Origin: Pedobacter frigidisoli
Lineage (GTDB): Bacteria; Bacteroidota; Bacteroidia; Sphingobacteriales; Sphingobacteriaceae
Direction of reading: 5' to 3'
DNA length: 64,000 nt
Assembly (NCBI RefSeq): GCF_004331675.1
Contig: NZ_SJSN01000009.1
Coordinates: forward strand, 62,001-126,000
Shown: one piece after another, positions 9,031 to 16,350 of the stretch
How positions within the stretch are numbered: position 1 is the stretch's first letter
How the letters are laid out: every line of letters begins with the position of its first letter
Notes under the pieces: model-generated
Told to the model about the DNA's origin: nothing
Seen by the model: the letters and a program-made list of their open reading frames with translations, nothing else
The model's database searches: none
Translations under genes and position numbers: made by a program

Positions 9031-9426
9031 ATGAATTCATATAAATACTTGATGAACAAAATTTATCCTGCTAGGGTTAATGACCAACCAGATATGCAGT
9101 TTTATAAGGAAATGATCAAAGCTCATTTTAAATTGCAAAGTGCAGTTATTGGAGATGAATCTTTAATCTTGGATTATAGAAATGCATTCTTTTTTTTAAG
9201 AAACCATATTCACAATGCTGTAAAAGATGGCTACAGACTTATAACAAATCAATTGGATGAAGCTGATAAAAATCAGCTTGAAGAGAACATACACAAGTTA
9301 GAAACTCCATTGTATGATATAAGCGAACTTGAAAAAATTCTTTCCTACATCAATCTAATTTTTTCCGCTTATGATTTAACGCAAATAAATGAAAAAAGCT
9401 ATCAAACAGTTACCGAAACGGTTTAA
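9031..9426 (+). CDS. Hypothetical protein, 131 aa
   Basis: I do not recognise a family. The protein has no signal peptide or membrane segment and looks alpha-helical: a basic/aromatic N-terminus (MNSYKYLMNKIYP), a middle helix rich in F/L near residues 50-65, a charged helix with D/E/K near 75-95, and a hydrophobic stretch near 105-120. It stands alone on the plus strand, with short direct repeats in its upstream region and the PKD adhesin gene divergent to it. Coding potential is supported by normal codon use across 131 codons and by its lying between well-defined genes. Confidence 0.6.
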   Translation: MNSYKYLMNKIYPARVNDQPDMQFYKEMIKAHFKLQSAVIGDESLILDYRNAFFFLRNHIHNAVKDGYRLITNQLDEADKNQLEENIHKLETPLYDISELEKILSYINLIFSAYDLTQINEKSYQTVTETV

Positions 9427-9437
9427 ATTATAAAGGT

Positions 9438-9650
9438 TCAGTTATTGGCATCAGTTGATTGATCTCCACTTCCTAGCTTTTCTGAAAAATCTTTCGCCTT
9501 TTCATCAGCAAGAGTATCGTTTTGATCGTTTGATTCTAGATTTTCATCTAAACGATCATTCCAGTTATCCAAACCTTTAGCAGGATCTTTTTTGTTTTGA
9601 TCTGTAAATTCTATTTTAGATTTAGCTTGGTCTTTAGATTGATTATCCAT
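9438..9650 (-). CDS. Small disordered acidic protein, 70 aa
   Basis: Composition is almost entirely D, N, K, E, S, Q and A, with very few hydrophobic residues and one Trp; it should be intrinsically disordered and highly soluble. Such hydrophilin-like small proteins are often stress-induced, but this is inference from composition. The minus-strand start codon at 9650 is preceded by an A/T-rich leader typical of this genome. It lies between the hypothetical gene (convergent) and tatA (same strand, 56 bp away), so it could be transcribed with or after tatA. Confidence 0.6.
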   Translation of the reverse strand: MDNQSKDQAKSKIEFTDQNKKDPAKGLDNWNDRLDENLESNDQNDTLADEKAKDFSEKLGSGDQSTDANN

Positions 9651-9706
9651 TGTTGAGATTATTTAAAGCAGAACATTTATAAGAATGGAAAGTTTTGTAA
9701 ATACTG

Positions 9707-9847
9707 TTATTTTACAGGTGGCTCATTTTTACCATCCTTAAATTCCTTAACACTCCTACCAATTCCCCTCATTAATTCTGGAATTTTCTTTCCCCCAAAA
9801 ATTAAGAGTATTACCACCCCAATTAAAATAATTTCTATCGCCGACAT
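9707..9847 (-). CDS. tatA: Sec-independent translocase protein TatA/TatE, short form
   Basis: The start is placed at ATG 9847-9845, giving 46 residues: MSAIEIILIGVVILLIFGG is the single membrane helix, followed by the conserved F-G-x-x-K-I-P-E hinge and an amphipathic helix (ELMRGIGRSVKEFKDG). An 18-residue N-terminal extension is possible in frame but is polar and has no family support; the A-rich sequence AAAAAAGAAAAT before 9847 suits this genome's translation starts. TatA multimers form the protein-conducting element of the twin-arginine pathway. At 46 residues it is at the short end for the family, with almost no C-terminal tail. No tatC is adjacent. A Tat-type signal is present on the phosphoesterase at 53970. 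Confidence 0.88.
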   Translation of the reverse strand: MSAIEIILIGVVILLIFGGKKIPELMRGIGRSVKEFKDGKNEPPVK

Positions 9848-9916
9848 ATTTTCTTTTTTATAATATACGATAAAATTGCGGTGATTGTTTCCGAAATCCA
9901 AATTAAAAAAACAAAC

Positions 9917-10771
9917 TTAAACCAACATTGCCTTTAAAGTTCTCGCTTTTATCTTTGGTACAGCGCCATGACGCATAAATTCTGCAAAGCCCTTTAATTG
10001 TTTTATAGATTTTATAGCTTCATACCCAGCATAGGTTGTTCTAATTTTATTTAACAATAGCGTATCAGTTTTAAACATATCACTTTCTGTTAGCAACCCT
10101 TTATCTAAGAACTTCTTAATAAGTTCTGCGATTTTCCCATTGGCATATAAATGAAGCGGAAGTTTGAAAACCTCGTTGTTTAATTTTTCGAAAATCTCAT
10201 TAATCCAATTCGCCTCTGCATCTACATTAACTGCAATTTTTCCATCATTCAAAACAATGGAGGTAAGAAATTCTCGAGCACGCTGGCGAGATATTATTCC
10301 ACCGTGTACTCCATCTCGTAAAGTATAATCTAAACGATCGGCACAAAGTGAAGGCAAAGGTTGTTCTAAAATATCAAATGTTCCGTAAAGAATTTGATTG
10401 ACATCGTAACCATGTTTAAGCAAAACATCTGGAATTTCTGATCTATAAATTACTTCAGCGAAAACCTTTTCATGGTAATCTTCATCTGCATTGCCAAAAA
10501 CATAATCGCCAACATGCGAAAAGGCTGTATGAGAAACATCATGCAGTAAACCGGCAATTTGTTCAAGTACTGAGCCACCCATTTTTTTCACCAACATGGT
10601 AACGCCAATGGCATGCTCTAATCTAGAATGGCAAATATCTGGATTAACCAAAAATATTGCCCCGCTTTGATGTATTCCAGCTAAACGCCTTAAAGCATCT
10701 GTATTTAAAAGATCTTCAAATACTTGTTCAAATTCCATTTTACCATATAAAAAATCGCTGAGTTGAATCAT
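9917..10771 (-). CDS. HD-superfamily phosphohydrolase (dNTPase/SAMHD1-like)
   Basis: 284 residues, soluble. The HD metal site is visible: H in CHSRLEHAIG (about residues 48-53), the H-D pair in AGLLHDVSHTAFSHVGDY (about 77-78), and a later D in LCADRLDYTLRDG (about 148). This spacing and the ADRLDYTLRD motif place it with the YdhJ/YwfO and SAMHD1/dGTPase-like HD proteins, which cleave triphosphate or phosphoester bonds of nucleotides. The substrate cannot be told from sequence. It is transcribed divergently from the tetR-aarF pair. Confidence 0.85.
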   Translation of the reverse strand: MIQLSDFLYGKMEFEQVFEDLLNTDALRRLAGIHQSGAIFLVNPDICHSRLEHAIGVTMLVKKMGGSVLEQIAGLLHDVSHTAFSHVGDYVFGNADEDYHEKVFAEVIYRSEIPDVLLKHGYDVNQILYGTFDILEQPLPSLCADRLDYTLRDGVHGGIISRQRAREFLTSIVLNDGKIAVNVDAEANWINEIFEKLNNEVFKLPLHLYANGKIAELIKKFLDKGLLTESDMFKTDTLLLNKIRTTYAGYEAIKSIKQLKGFAEFMRHGAVPKIKARTLKAMLV

Positions 10772-10892
10772 ACTTTCTTTGCCTTTTAATTATGAAAACT
10801 AATAAACAATATTACTAATTATTTTAGTATATTTAGAATATAAATCTCCACAATATATTATTACAAACTAAACTTATTAGCACAAAAACCAA

Positions 10893-10911
10893 CTTTCAAA
10901 TATTTTGAAAG
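10893..10911. promoter_or_regulatory. Palindromic candidate operator for the TetR regulator
   Basis: CTTTCAAA-TAT-TTTGAAAG is a perfect 8-bp inverted repeat with a 3-bp centre, total 19 bp. It lies in the divergent region between the HD gene and the tetR-aarF operon, 88 bp before the tetR start. The size and symmetry fit a TetR-family dimer operator; binding is inferred. Confidence 0.55.
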
Positions 10912-10998
10912 CTATTATTACAAAACCATGATCAATTATAGATCGCTAATAAAAACAAGCAAATAATTTTAACGTTATTATTGTAAAAAAACAGTTAT

Positions 10999-11652
10999 AT
11001 GGCAACCGCTCAACAAATTAGAAAAGCATATATCGATTATGTTTTAACCAACAATGAGAAACCTAAAACGGTTTACAGCTTCGCTAAAAAGAATAAAATT
11101 ACTGAGGGAGAATTTTACCAATTCTATTCTTCTTTCGAAAGTATTGAGAAAACGATTTGGTTCGAATTTACTTTCGAAACCATTAGTAAGATTAAGGAGC
11201 AAGAGGTTTGGTTACAATATACCTCAAGAGAAAAAATGCTTTCTTTCTTTTACAGCTATTTAGAAAACCTAAAAAGTGAACGAAGTTTTGTGATTTACAG
11301 TTTGAAAAACTATAAGGGTAAATTCTCTACTCCAGATATTTTAGCTGGTGTTAAACCCATCTTCGAAAACTTTGCACAAGAAGTTATTGATGAGGGTTTG
11401 GATAGCGGAGAGTTGGCCGAACGCAGATTTTTAAGTAAGCGATATAAAGATGCACTTTGGATTCAATTTGCCTTTATCGTTAATTTTTGGATAAATGATG
11501 ATAGCGATGGCTTTGAGAAAAGTGATGAAGCGATAGAGAAAGGAATCAATGTTACTTTCGATCTTTTTCAGCATTCTCCAATTGATAACTTGATAGACTA
11601 CGGGAAGTTTTTATCGAGAAATGGAAAGTTTAAAGAAAAGATGGGATTTTAA
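10999..11652 (+). CDS. TetR-family-like transcriptional regulator
   Basis: 217 residues. The N-terminal ~60 residues form a helix-turn-helix like TetR proteins but with a degenerate core (SFAKKNKITEGEFYQFYSSFESIEKTIW), where the usual Y-x-Y-F turn is replaced by FYQFYSSFESIE. The C-terminal part is all-helical and would be the ligand/dimer domain. It sits 5 bases upstream of the aarF-like kinase gene, so the two form an operon, and the pair is likely autoregulated through the palindrome at 10893-10911. The effector is unknown. An all-helical non-regulatory role cannot be excluded because the recognition helix is poorly conserved. Confidence 0.75.
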   Translation: MATAQQIRKAYIDYVLTNNEKPKTVYSFAKKNKITEGEFYQFYSSFESIEKTIWFEFTFETISKIKEQEVWLQYTSREKMLSFFYSYLENLKSERSFVIYSLKNYKGKFSTPDILAGVKPIFENFAQEVIDEGLDSGELAERRFLSKRYKDALWIQFAFIVNFWINDDSDGFEKSDEAIEKGINVTFDLFQHSPIDNLIDYGKFLSRNGKFKEKMGF

Positions 11653-11657
11653 ATTTA

Positions 11658-12962
11658 ATGAAGACACAACAGAGTATTCCAACAACAAAAGTAGAGCGTT
11701 CGGCAAAATTTGTTAAAACAGGTTTTCAAATCGGCGGCAATTACATCAAACACTATTCGAAAAAGTTGTTTAATCCCGAAATGGATAGAGAACAGCTTAA
11801 TGAAGATAATGCAACCGATATTTATAAATCGCTAAGTGAGCTAAAAGGAAGTGCCTTAAAGATTGCACAAATGTTAAGTATGGATAAAAACATACTTCCA
11901 AAATCGTATGTAGATAAGTTTACGCAATCGCAATATAATGCTCCTCCCCTTTCAGGACCGCTAATTGTGAGAACTTTTACCAAAAACTTTGGCAAAACGC
12001 CAGAGCAGATTTACGATACTTTTAACCTAACATCGAGCAATGCGGCATCTATTGGGCAAGTTCATCAAGCTACGCTTGATGGAAAAAAATTGGCGATAAA
12101 AATTCAATATCCTGGTGTTGGCGATAGCATTTCATCAGATTTAAAGCTGGTAAAACCATTTGCATTTCGTTTGCTGGGGATGTCTGAACGTGAACTGAAC
12201 ATCTATATTAAGGAAGTTGAAGAACGTTTGATAGAGGAAACTGATTATGAACTTGAGGTAAGAAGATCAATTGAATTTTCTGATGCTTGTAAAAACTTAG
12301 ATCACATTGTCTTTCCAAAATATTATCCCCAGTTATCTGGAAAGCGGATTATTACCATGGATTGGATTGAGGGAATGCATTTGAAAGAGTTTTTGCAAAC
12401 CAATCCATCGCAAGCATTAAAGAATAAAATCGGACAAGCACTTTGGGATTTTTATAATTTTCAGCAGCACGAATTAAGGGCAGTACATGCCGATCCGCAT
12501 CCAGGAAATTTTATGATTACACCCGATGAAAACTTGGGTGTAATCGACTTCGGTTGTATAAAGGAATTGCCAAATGATTTCTATTATCCGTTTTTCTCGT
12601 TAATTTCTACCGATGTAATTAATGATAAGGGAAAAACGATTGATGCTTTTAGAAAACTCGATATGATTCATCATGATGATACTGAGGAACAGGTTGAATT
12701 TTATTACAAATCATATAAAGAAATGATTAGCCTTTTTGCGAAACCTTACACCAGCAAGGTATTCGATTTTAGTAAGCCAGAGTTTTTCGAGCAATTATAT
12801 GCTTATGGCGAAAAGATTTCTAAAATACCTGAATTTAAACAGGCACGTGGTGTTAAACATTTTATCTACGTAAATCGTACAAATTTTGGCCTGTATCAAA
12901 TTTTAAACGAATTAAACGCCACAGTGAATACTGATACTTATGAGCCGACCTTAAATAGATAA
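11658..12962 (+). CDS. AarF/UbiB (ABC1) family atypical kinase
   Basis: 434 residues, no membrane segment. Family hallmarks are present: the K-x-G-Q-like motif as LKGSALKIAQMLS (about residues 58-70), the Ala-rich nucleotide loop AASIGQVHQA (about 130-139), the ATP-binding Lys in KKLAIKIQYPG, E in the EVEERLIEETDYELE helix, the catalytic stretch HADPHPGNFM (about 275-285) and the metal-binding VIDFG. UbiB proteins bind ATP and support ubiquinone/menaquinone or other isoprenoid lipid handling; the true substrate is unknown. Preceded by tetR with a 5-base gap. Its stop codon directly abuts the stop of the convergent response regulator gene. Confidence 0.93.
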   Translation: MKTQQSIPTTKVERSAKFVKTGFQIGGNYIKHYSKKLFNPEMDREQLNEDNATDIYKSLSELKGSALKIAQMLSMDKNILPKSYVDKFTQSQYNAPPLSGPLIVRTFTKNFGKTPEQIYDTFNLTSSNAASIGQVHQATLDGKKLAIKIQYPGVGDSISSDLKLVKPFAFRLLGMSERELNIYIKEVEERLIEETDYELEVRRSIEFSDACKNLDHIVFPKYYPQLSGKRIITMDWIEGMHLKEFLQTNPSQALKNKIGQALWDFYNFQQHELRAVHADPHPGNFMITPDENLGVIDFGCIKELPNDFYYPFFSLISTDVINDKGKTIDAFRKLDMIHHDDTEEQVEFYYKSYKEMISLFAKPYTSKVFDFSKPEFFEQLYAYGEKISKIPEFKQARGVKHFIYVNRTNFGLYQILNELNATVNTDTYEPTLNR

Positions 12963-13319
12963 TTAAGCGTTTTTCTTCACTACTTTTACCATATGATCAA
13001 TATCGAATGGTTTTTCAATGTAGTCATCTGCATCGCAATCTGCTGCCTGTTGAGGTAAATTATTTGATGTTGAAGTTAAAACTGCAGATACATCTTCTGT
13101 TTCAGGATCAGATTTTAATGCCTTAATTATTTCTGATCCTCTCACCTTTCCTTTTATGTGATCATCTACTATGACAATATCAGGATCTATTTGATCAATT
13201 TTTTCGATAGGCTCGGTTGTTAATGATGCAGTAACATCAAAACCCTCTTCCTCCAACACTTGGTCCATTATATCAAGGATATCTTTATTATCCTGAACAA
13301 GTACAACCTTTTTCTTCAT
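12963..13319 (-). CDS. Single-domain response regulator (CheY-like)
   Basis: 118 residues, receiver domain only with no output domain. Phospho-acceptor Asp is at residue 52 (IVIVDDHIKG), the acidic pocket is reduced to QDN at 9-11 (one of the usual D-D pair is Asn), the switch Thr/Ser is near 82-84 (LTSTS) and the conserved Lys is K103 in EKPFD. It probably acts by phospho-dependent protein contact or in a phosphorelay. No histidine kinase is next to it. The 3' end abuts that of the aarF-like gene with no spacer. Confidence 0.9.
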   Translation of the reverse strand: MKKKVVLVQDNKDILDIMDQVLEEEGFDVTASLTTEPIEKIDQIDPDIVIVDDHIKGKVRGSEIIKALKSDPETEDVSAVLTSTSNNLPQQAADCDADDYIEKPFDIDHMVKVVKKNA

Positions 13320-13427
13320 AAAATATATAGGAATATTTTTTTTTAAAGATAAGAAAAAGAATAATTGTAAAGCATGTATTTTTTTCGGAGCTATTAGTCC
13401 TATAGTAGCAGTACATTGTTTCTAAGC

Positions 13428-13530
13428 CTGATTGGAGTGAAAAGCCCGCAAACCCGATTTCTGCCCCAAATACCCAGCACTAAAATAGCATCGGGTTGAG
13501 GACTTGCAACGAAAAGCAGGGCGAAAAGCC
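13428..13530. repeat. Structured non-coding element, probable interspersed intergenic repeat
   Basis: The block has an 8-bp inverted repeat AACCCGAT (13451-13458) / ATCGGGTT (13490-13497) around a 31-nt loop, flanked by a GAAAAGCCC motif (13440-13446 region) and GAAAAGCAGGGCGAAAAGCC (13511-13530). It is locally GC-richer than the surrounding AT-rich spacer and encodes no ORF. I recognise the general style of dispersed intergenic repeats in Pedobacter-like genomes, but copy number cannot be tested here. Confidence 0.5.
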
Positions 13531-13665
13531 GCCACAAAAAAACTGAACATTCACTTTCTAATTAATATTTGAATACCATAATTAAAAAAGTTTCAAGTTT
13601 TCGTCTTGAATTAATGCCTGTTGGTCGAGTAAAATATAACGATTGTATAAAAACGACAAAGTGCC

Positions 13666-13691
13666 TGCAACGTTTTTACATTAGTGGCGTC
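13666..13691 (+). promoter_or_regulatory. ECF-sigma-type promoter upstream of the DUF2807 gene
   Basis: TGCAAC (13666-13671) and CGTC (13688-13691) are separated by 16 bp, the AAC / CGTC layout of many ECF sigma factor promoters. It lies about 80 bp before the start codon. The T-rich stretch after AAC is also typical. It differs from the TAnnTTTG housekeeping boxes elsewhere in the window. Confidence 0.5.
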
Positions 13692-13772
13692 TTATCTACA
13701 AAACAAAAACAAAATGTACTTAAACAATTCAATAACAATTAATTAACATTTAATTATTAAATAAAAAATATT

Positions 13773-14375
13773 ATGAAAACTTCAATCAAAACCCTAATCG
13801 CATCATCATTAACAGCAATCGTTTTATCTACAGCTGTATTTACTACTAGTGTTTCGGCAAATGAAATTGCACCAGTAAAAGTTTCAACAGTAAATAACTT
13901 TAAGAGAGTTTCTGTAAAAGGAAATGTAGAAGTTACACTAATTCAAAGAGGTACAGCTGGCGTTTCTTACGCTGATGATAATGCGGGCAGTGCAAAAATT
14001 ATTCAGGATGGTGATATTCTTAAAATTTCCTCTGCTGATAAAGGCGTTACAAAATTAATCGTGTATGTAAACGACTTATTTAGAATCGAGGCATCAGAAA
14101 ATGCTGTGGTTAAAACAGAAGGTAAATTAAGAACACAATTCTTACAGATCTTTTTAAAAGGTAATGCGCATGCAGATATCAATACAAGTACCGAAGGTTT
14201 ATATACTGTAATTAAAGACAATGCAGATCTTAAATTGAGTGGATCTACAGATAGCCATACTTTGGTAATGGGCAAAACACAAAAATTAACAATTGATAAA
14301 TTTGCTGCCTTAAAAACCAATATCAGTTCGGTAGAAATTGTTGCGGTTGATAAAGAGATTGCATCTATAAAATAA
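13773..14375 (+). CDS. Exported DUF2807 (GIN domain) protein
   Basis: 200 residues with a signal peptide (1-29, cleavage after VSA). The mature part has the DUF2807 pattern: VSTVNNFKRVSVKGNVEVTL, Q-R-G, then repeated short beta-strands with N-A/G-x-A-D/V turns (SENAVVKTEG, LKGNAHADI, IKDNADLKLSG), consistent with a right-handed beta-helix head. These were named putative auto-transporter adhesin heads but are mostly secreted or periplasmic proteins of unknown function in Bacteroidota. It is monocistronic, has an ECF-like promoter upstream and a good terminator downstream, so it is probably part of an envelope stress or surface regulon. The role remains inferred. Confidence 0.88.
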   Translation: MKTSIKTLIASSLTAIVLSTAVFTTSVSANEIAPVKVSTVNNFKRVSVKGNVEVTLIQRGTAGVSYADDNAGSAKIIQDGDILKISSADKGVTKLIVYVNDLFRIEASENAVVKTEGKLRTQFLQIFLKGNAHADINTSTEGLYTVIKDNADLKLSGSTDSHTLVMGKTQKLTIDKFAALKTNISSVEIVAVDKEIASIK

Positions 14376-14396
14376 TATACTCGCACAGAAATGATT

Positions 14397-14431
14397 AAGG
14401 CTTTCTGATATGATCGGAAAGCCTTTTTGTT
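14397..14431 (+). terminator. Rho-independent terminator of the DUF2807 gene
   Basis: A 9-bp stem AAGGCTTTC (14397-14405) / GAAAGCCTT (14417-14425), with an 11-nt loop, followed by TTTGTTTTT. Confidence 0.88.
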
Positions 14432-14520
14432 TTTAAACCCTTTTAAGATTAATTATTAAATTCTGGTGTGTAAAGCTTGCTCACCAAAATGCACACAAAT
14501 TACCAATATTGCATAACCAA

Positions 14521-14551
14521 TTGATTACTTAATTCAATTTAAGTACTTTAG
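14521..14551 (+). promoter_or_regulatory. Housekeeping-type promoter of the GMC oxidoreductase gene
   Basis: TTG (14521-14523), a 20-bp spacer and TACTTTAG (14544-14551), one mismatch from TAnnTTTG. The spacing fits the Bacteroidota -33/-7 layout and places the start site about 55 bp before the ATG at 14615. Confidence 0.5.
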
Positions 14552-14614
14552 GGAATAAATAATTTATCTGGTAGCCGCTCCAGTAGATAGCTTATCAACA
14601 CAAACTATCTCATC

Positions 14615-16279
14615 ATGATAATTGACCCCACCAAAATTGAGAGTGATAGAGAATTGGATTTTGACATTTGTATAATTGGTAGTGGTGCGGCTGGAATAAG
14701 TATGGCCCTCGATTTTATCGACACAAAATTTAAGGTAGCGTTGATAACTGGTGGCAATGAAAAAGAAACCTCTGTTAATAAAGATTTATACAAGGGGTTT
14801 GTTCCTGTAGAGGGAAACCACGAAGCATTGGAGGAAAACCGACGGCGACAATTCGGAGGATCGACAGCGGTTTGGGGCGGTCGTTGTGTCCCTTTTGATG
14901 CAATAGATTTTGAATACCGACCTTGGTTACCCAATAGTGGCTGGCCAATAATCGAAGATGAACTAAAACTACATATTAGCAAAGCCCTTGATTTATGTGA
15001 CGCTGGAGATTTTAACTTTGATGCCAGAAAAGTATTTACCAATACTCAATCGGAGATTATTGAAACTTTGGATAATGAAGATATTTATTCGTGGCCTTTA
15101 GAAAGGTACAGTACGCCAACAAGGTTTGCCACTAAGTTTAAAAAAACTTTAAAAGAGGCAAAAAATATTACCGTTTTTCTTAATACACATGTCACCAAAA
15201 TAAATGTATCCGATAAGAATCCATCAAAAATTGATCGTGTTTTTACCATAACTGGAAAAAAAAAGAATGCCTTTAAAGCTAAACATTTCATTTTAGCTAC
15301 CGGCGGGATAGAGAATGCCAGATTGCTGTTAGCTTCAAGATCGATAACGCAACCCAATGGATTGGGAAATAATTATGATAATGTTGGCCGGTATTACATG
15401 TGCCATTTAAAAGGAACATTTTCGAAAGTTATACCTAGAGATAGACAAAATCTTCTTTACACATTTGAAAGGGATGCCAATGGGGTTTACTGCAGAAGAA
15501 GATGGTGGATTTCACCTGAAGCCCAATTGAAAAACGAAATAGGAAACATTATTTTCTTCTTAGATCGTCCGCTTGATGGGTTAGGAGAAAAAGATCCCGT
15601 ATTTTCAGTTTTCTACACGGCAAAAATGTTTCGTGAGTTATTAAAACAAAAATCACCAAAGCTTATTGTCAAAAAGTTAAAATCTGTAAAGTCAATTTTA
15701 TTATTACATTTTAAAACCTCGATAAAATATGGGGTGATGGTTTTGCCAGAGATAATAAAACTTTTAAAAATTAGGCTCAATCGCAGAAGATTACCAGAAA
15801 TTCTCCCACCAAAAAATGCAAAATCTTTTCATTTATATTTTCAATCGGAACATTTGCCAAATAGAGAAAGCAGAATTAGGCTTTCAGCCGAAAAAGATGC
15901 CAATGGCGTGCCCCGGCCAAGTGTAAGCATAAAATTTACTGAACAAGATGTAGATACAATTGTAAAAGCCCACAAAATTTTTGTCGATAGATTTAAGGAA
16001 ATGAACCTGGGCCAAATTTATTTCGACGAAGAAGCACTTCGAAATTATATAAATGATAGGATTAAAAATTTTGATTCTGCAGCACATCATTTAGGTACAA
16101 CGAGAATGGCAAACAATCCAGAAGATGGTGTTGTTGATGCAAATTGTAAAGTTCACGGATTAACAAACATATATATTGCAGGAAGCTCAGTTTTTCCAAC
16201 AGGAAGCCATGCAAACCCAACGCTAATGATTGTTGCTTTAGCATTACGGCTTAGTAATCATATTAAAAATCTAGGCTGA
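14615..16279 (+). CDS. GMC-family FAD-dependent oxidoreductase
   Basis: 554 residues, no signal peptide. The FAD Rossmann motif G-S-G-A-A-G is at residues 22-27 after CIIGS; FGGSTAVWGGRC (about 85-97) is the GMC-type flavin-binding segment; the C-terminal part has the conserved DSAAHHLGTTRM and GSSVFPTGSHANPTLMIVAL, with two His/Asn positions expected at the active site. These enzymes oxidise alcohols, sugars or sterol-like compounds; the substrate cannot be told. It is monocistronic, with its own promoter, and shares a bidirectional terminator with the convergent aspartyl protease gene. Confidence 0.9.
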   Translation: MIIDPTKIESDRELDFDICIIGSGAAGISMALDFIDTKFKVALITGGNEKETSVNKDLYKGFVPVEGNHEALEENRRRQFGGSTAVWGGRCVPFDAIDFEYRPWLPNSGWPIIEDELKLHISKALDLCDAGDFNFDARKVFTNTQSEIIETLDNEDIYSWPLERYSTPTRFATKFKKTLKEAKNITVFLNTHVTKINVSDKNPSKIDRVFTITGKKKNAFKAKHFILATGGIENARLLLASRSITQPNGLGNNYDNVGRYYMCHLKGTFSKVIPRDRQNLLYTFERDANGVYCRRRWWISPEAQLKNEIGNIIFFLDRPLDGLGEKDPVFSVFYTAKMFRELLKQKSPKLIVKKLKSVKSILLLHFKTSIKYGVMVLPEIIKLLKIRLNRRRLPEILPPKNAKSFHLYFQSEHLPNRESRIRLSAEKDANGVPRPSVSIKFTEQDVDTIVKAHKIFVDRFKEMNLGQIYFDEEALRNYINDRIKNFDSAAHHLGTTRMANNPEDGVVDANCKVHGLTNIYIAGSSVFPTGSHANPTLMIVALALRLSNHIKNLG

Positions 16280-16313
16280 AATTGGTTTGAAAAGATAATT
16301 TCTATTAAAATAA

Positions 16314-16344
16314 AAAACCTAGTCATTTAAAATAACTAGGTTTT
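16314..16344. terminator. Bidirectional terminator between convergent genes
   Basis: A 10-bp stem AAAACCTAGT (16314-16323) / ACTAGGTTTT (16335-16344), with an 11-nt loop. The A-run before and T-run after let it work for both the oxidoreductase and the protease operon. Confidence 0.85.
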
Positions 16345-16350
16345 AGAATG

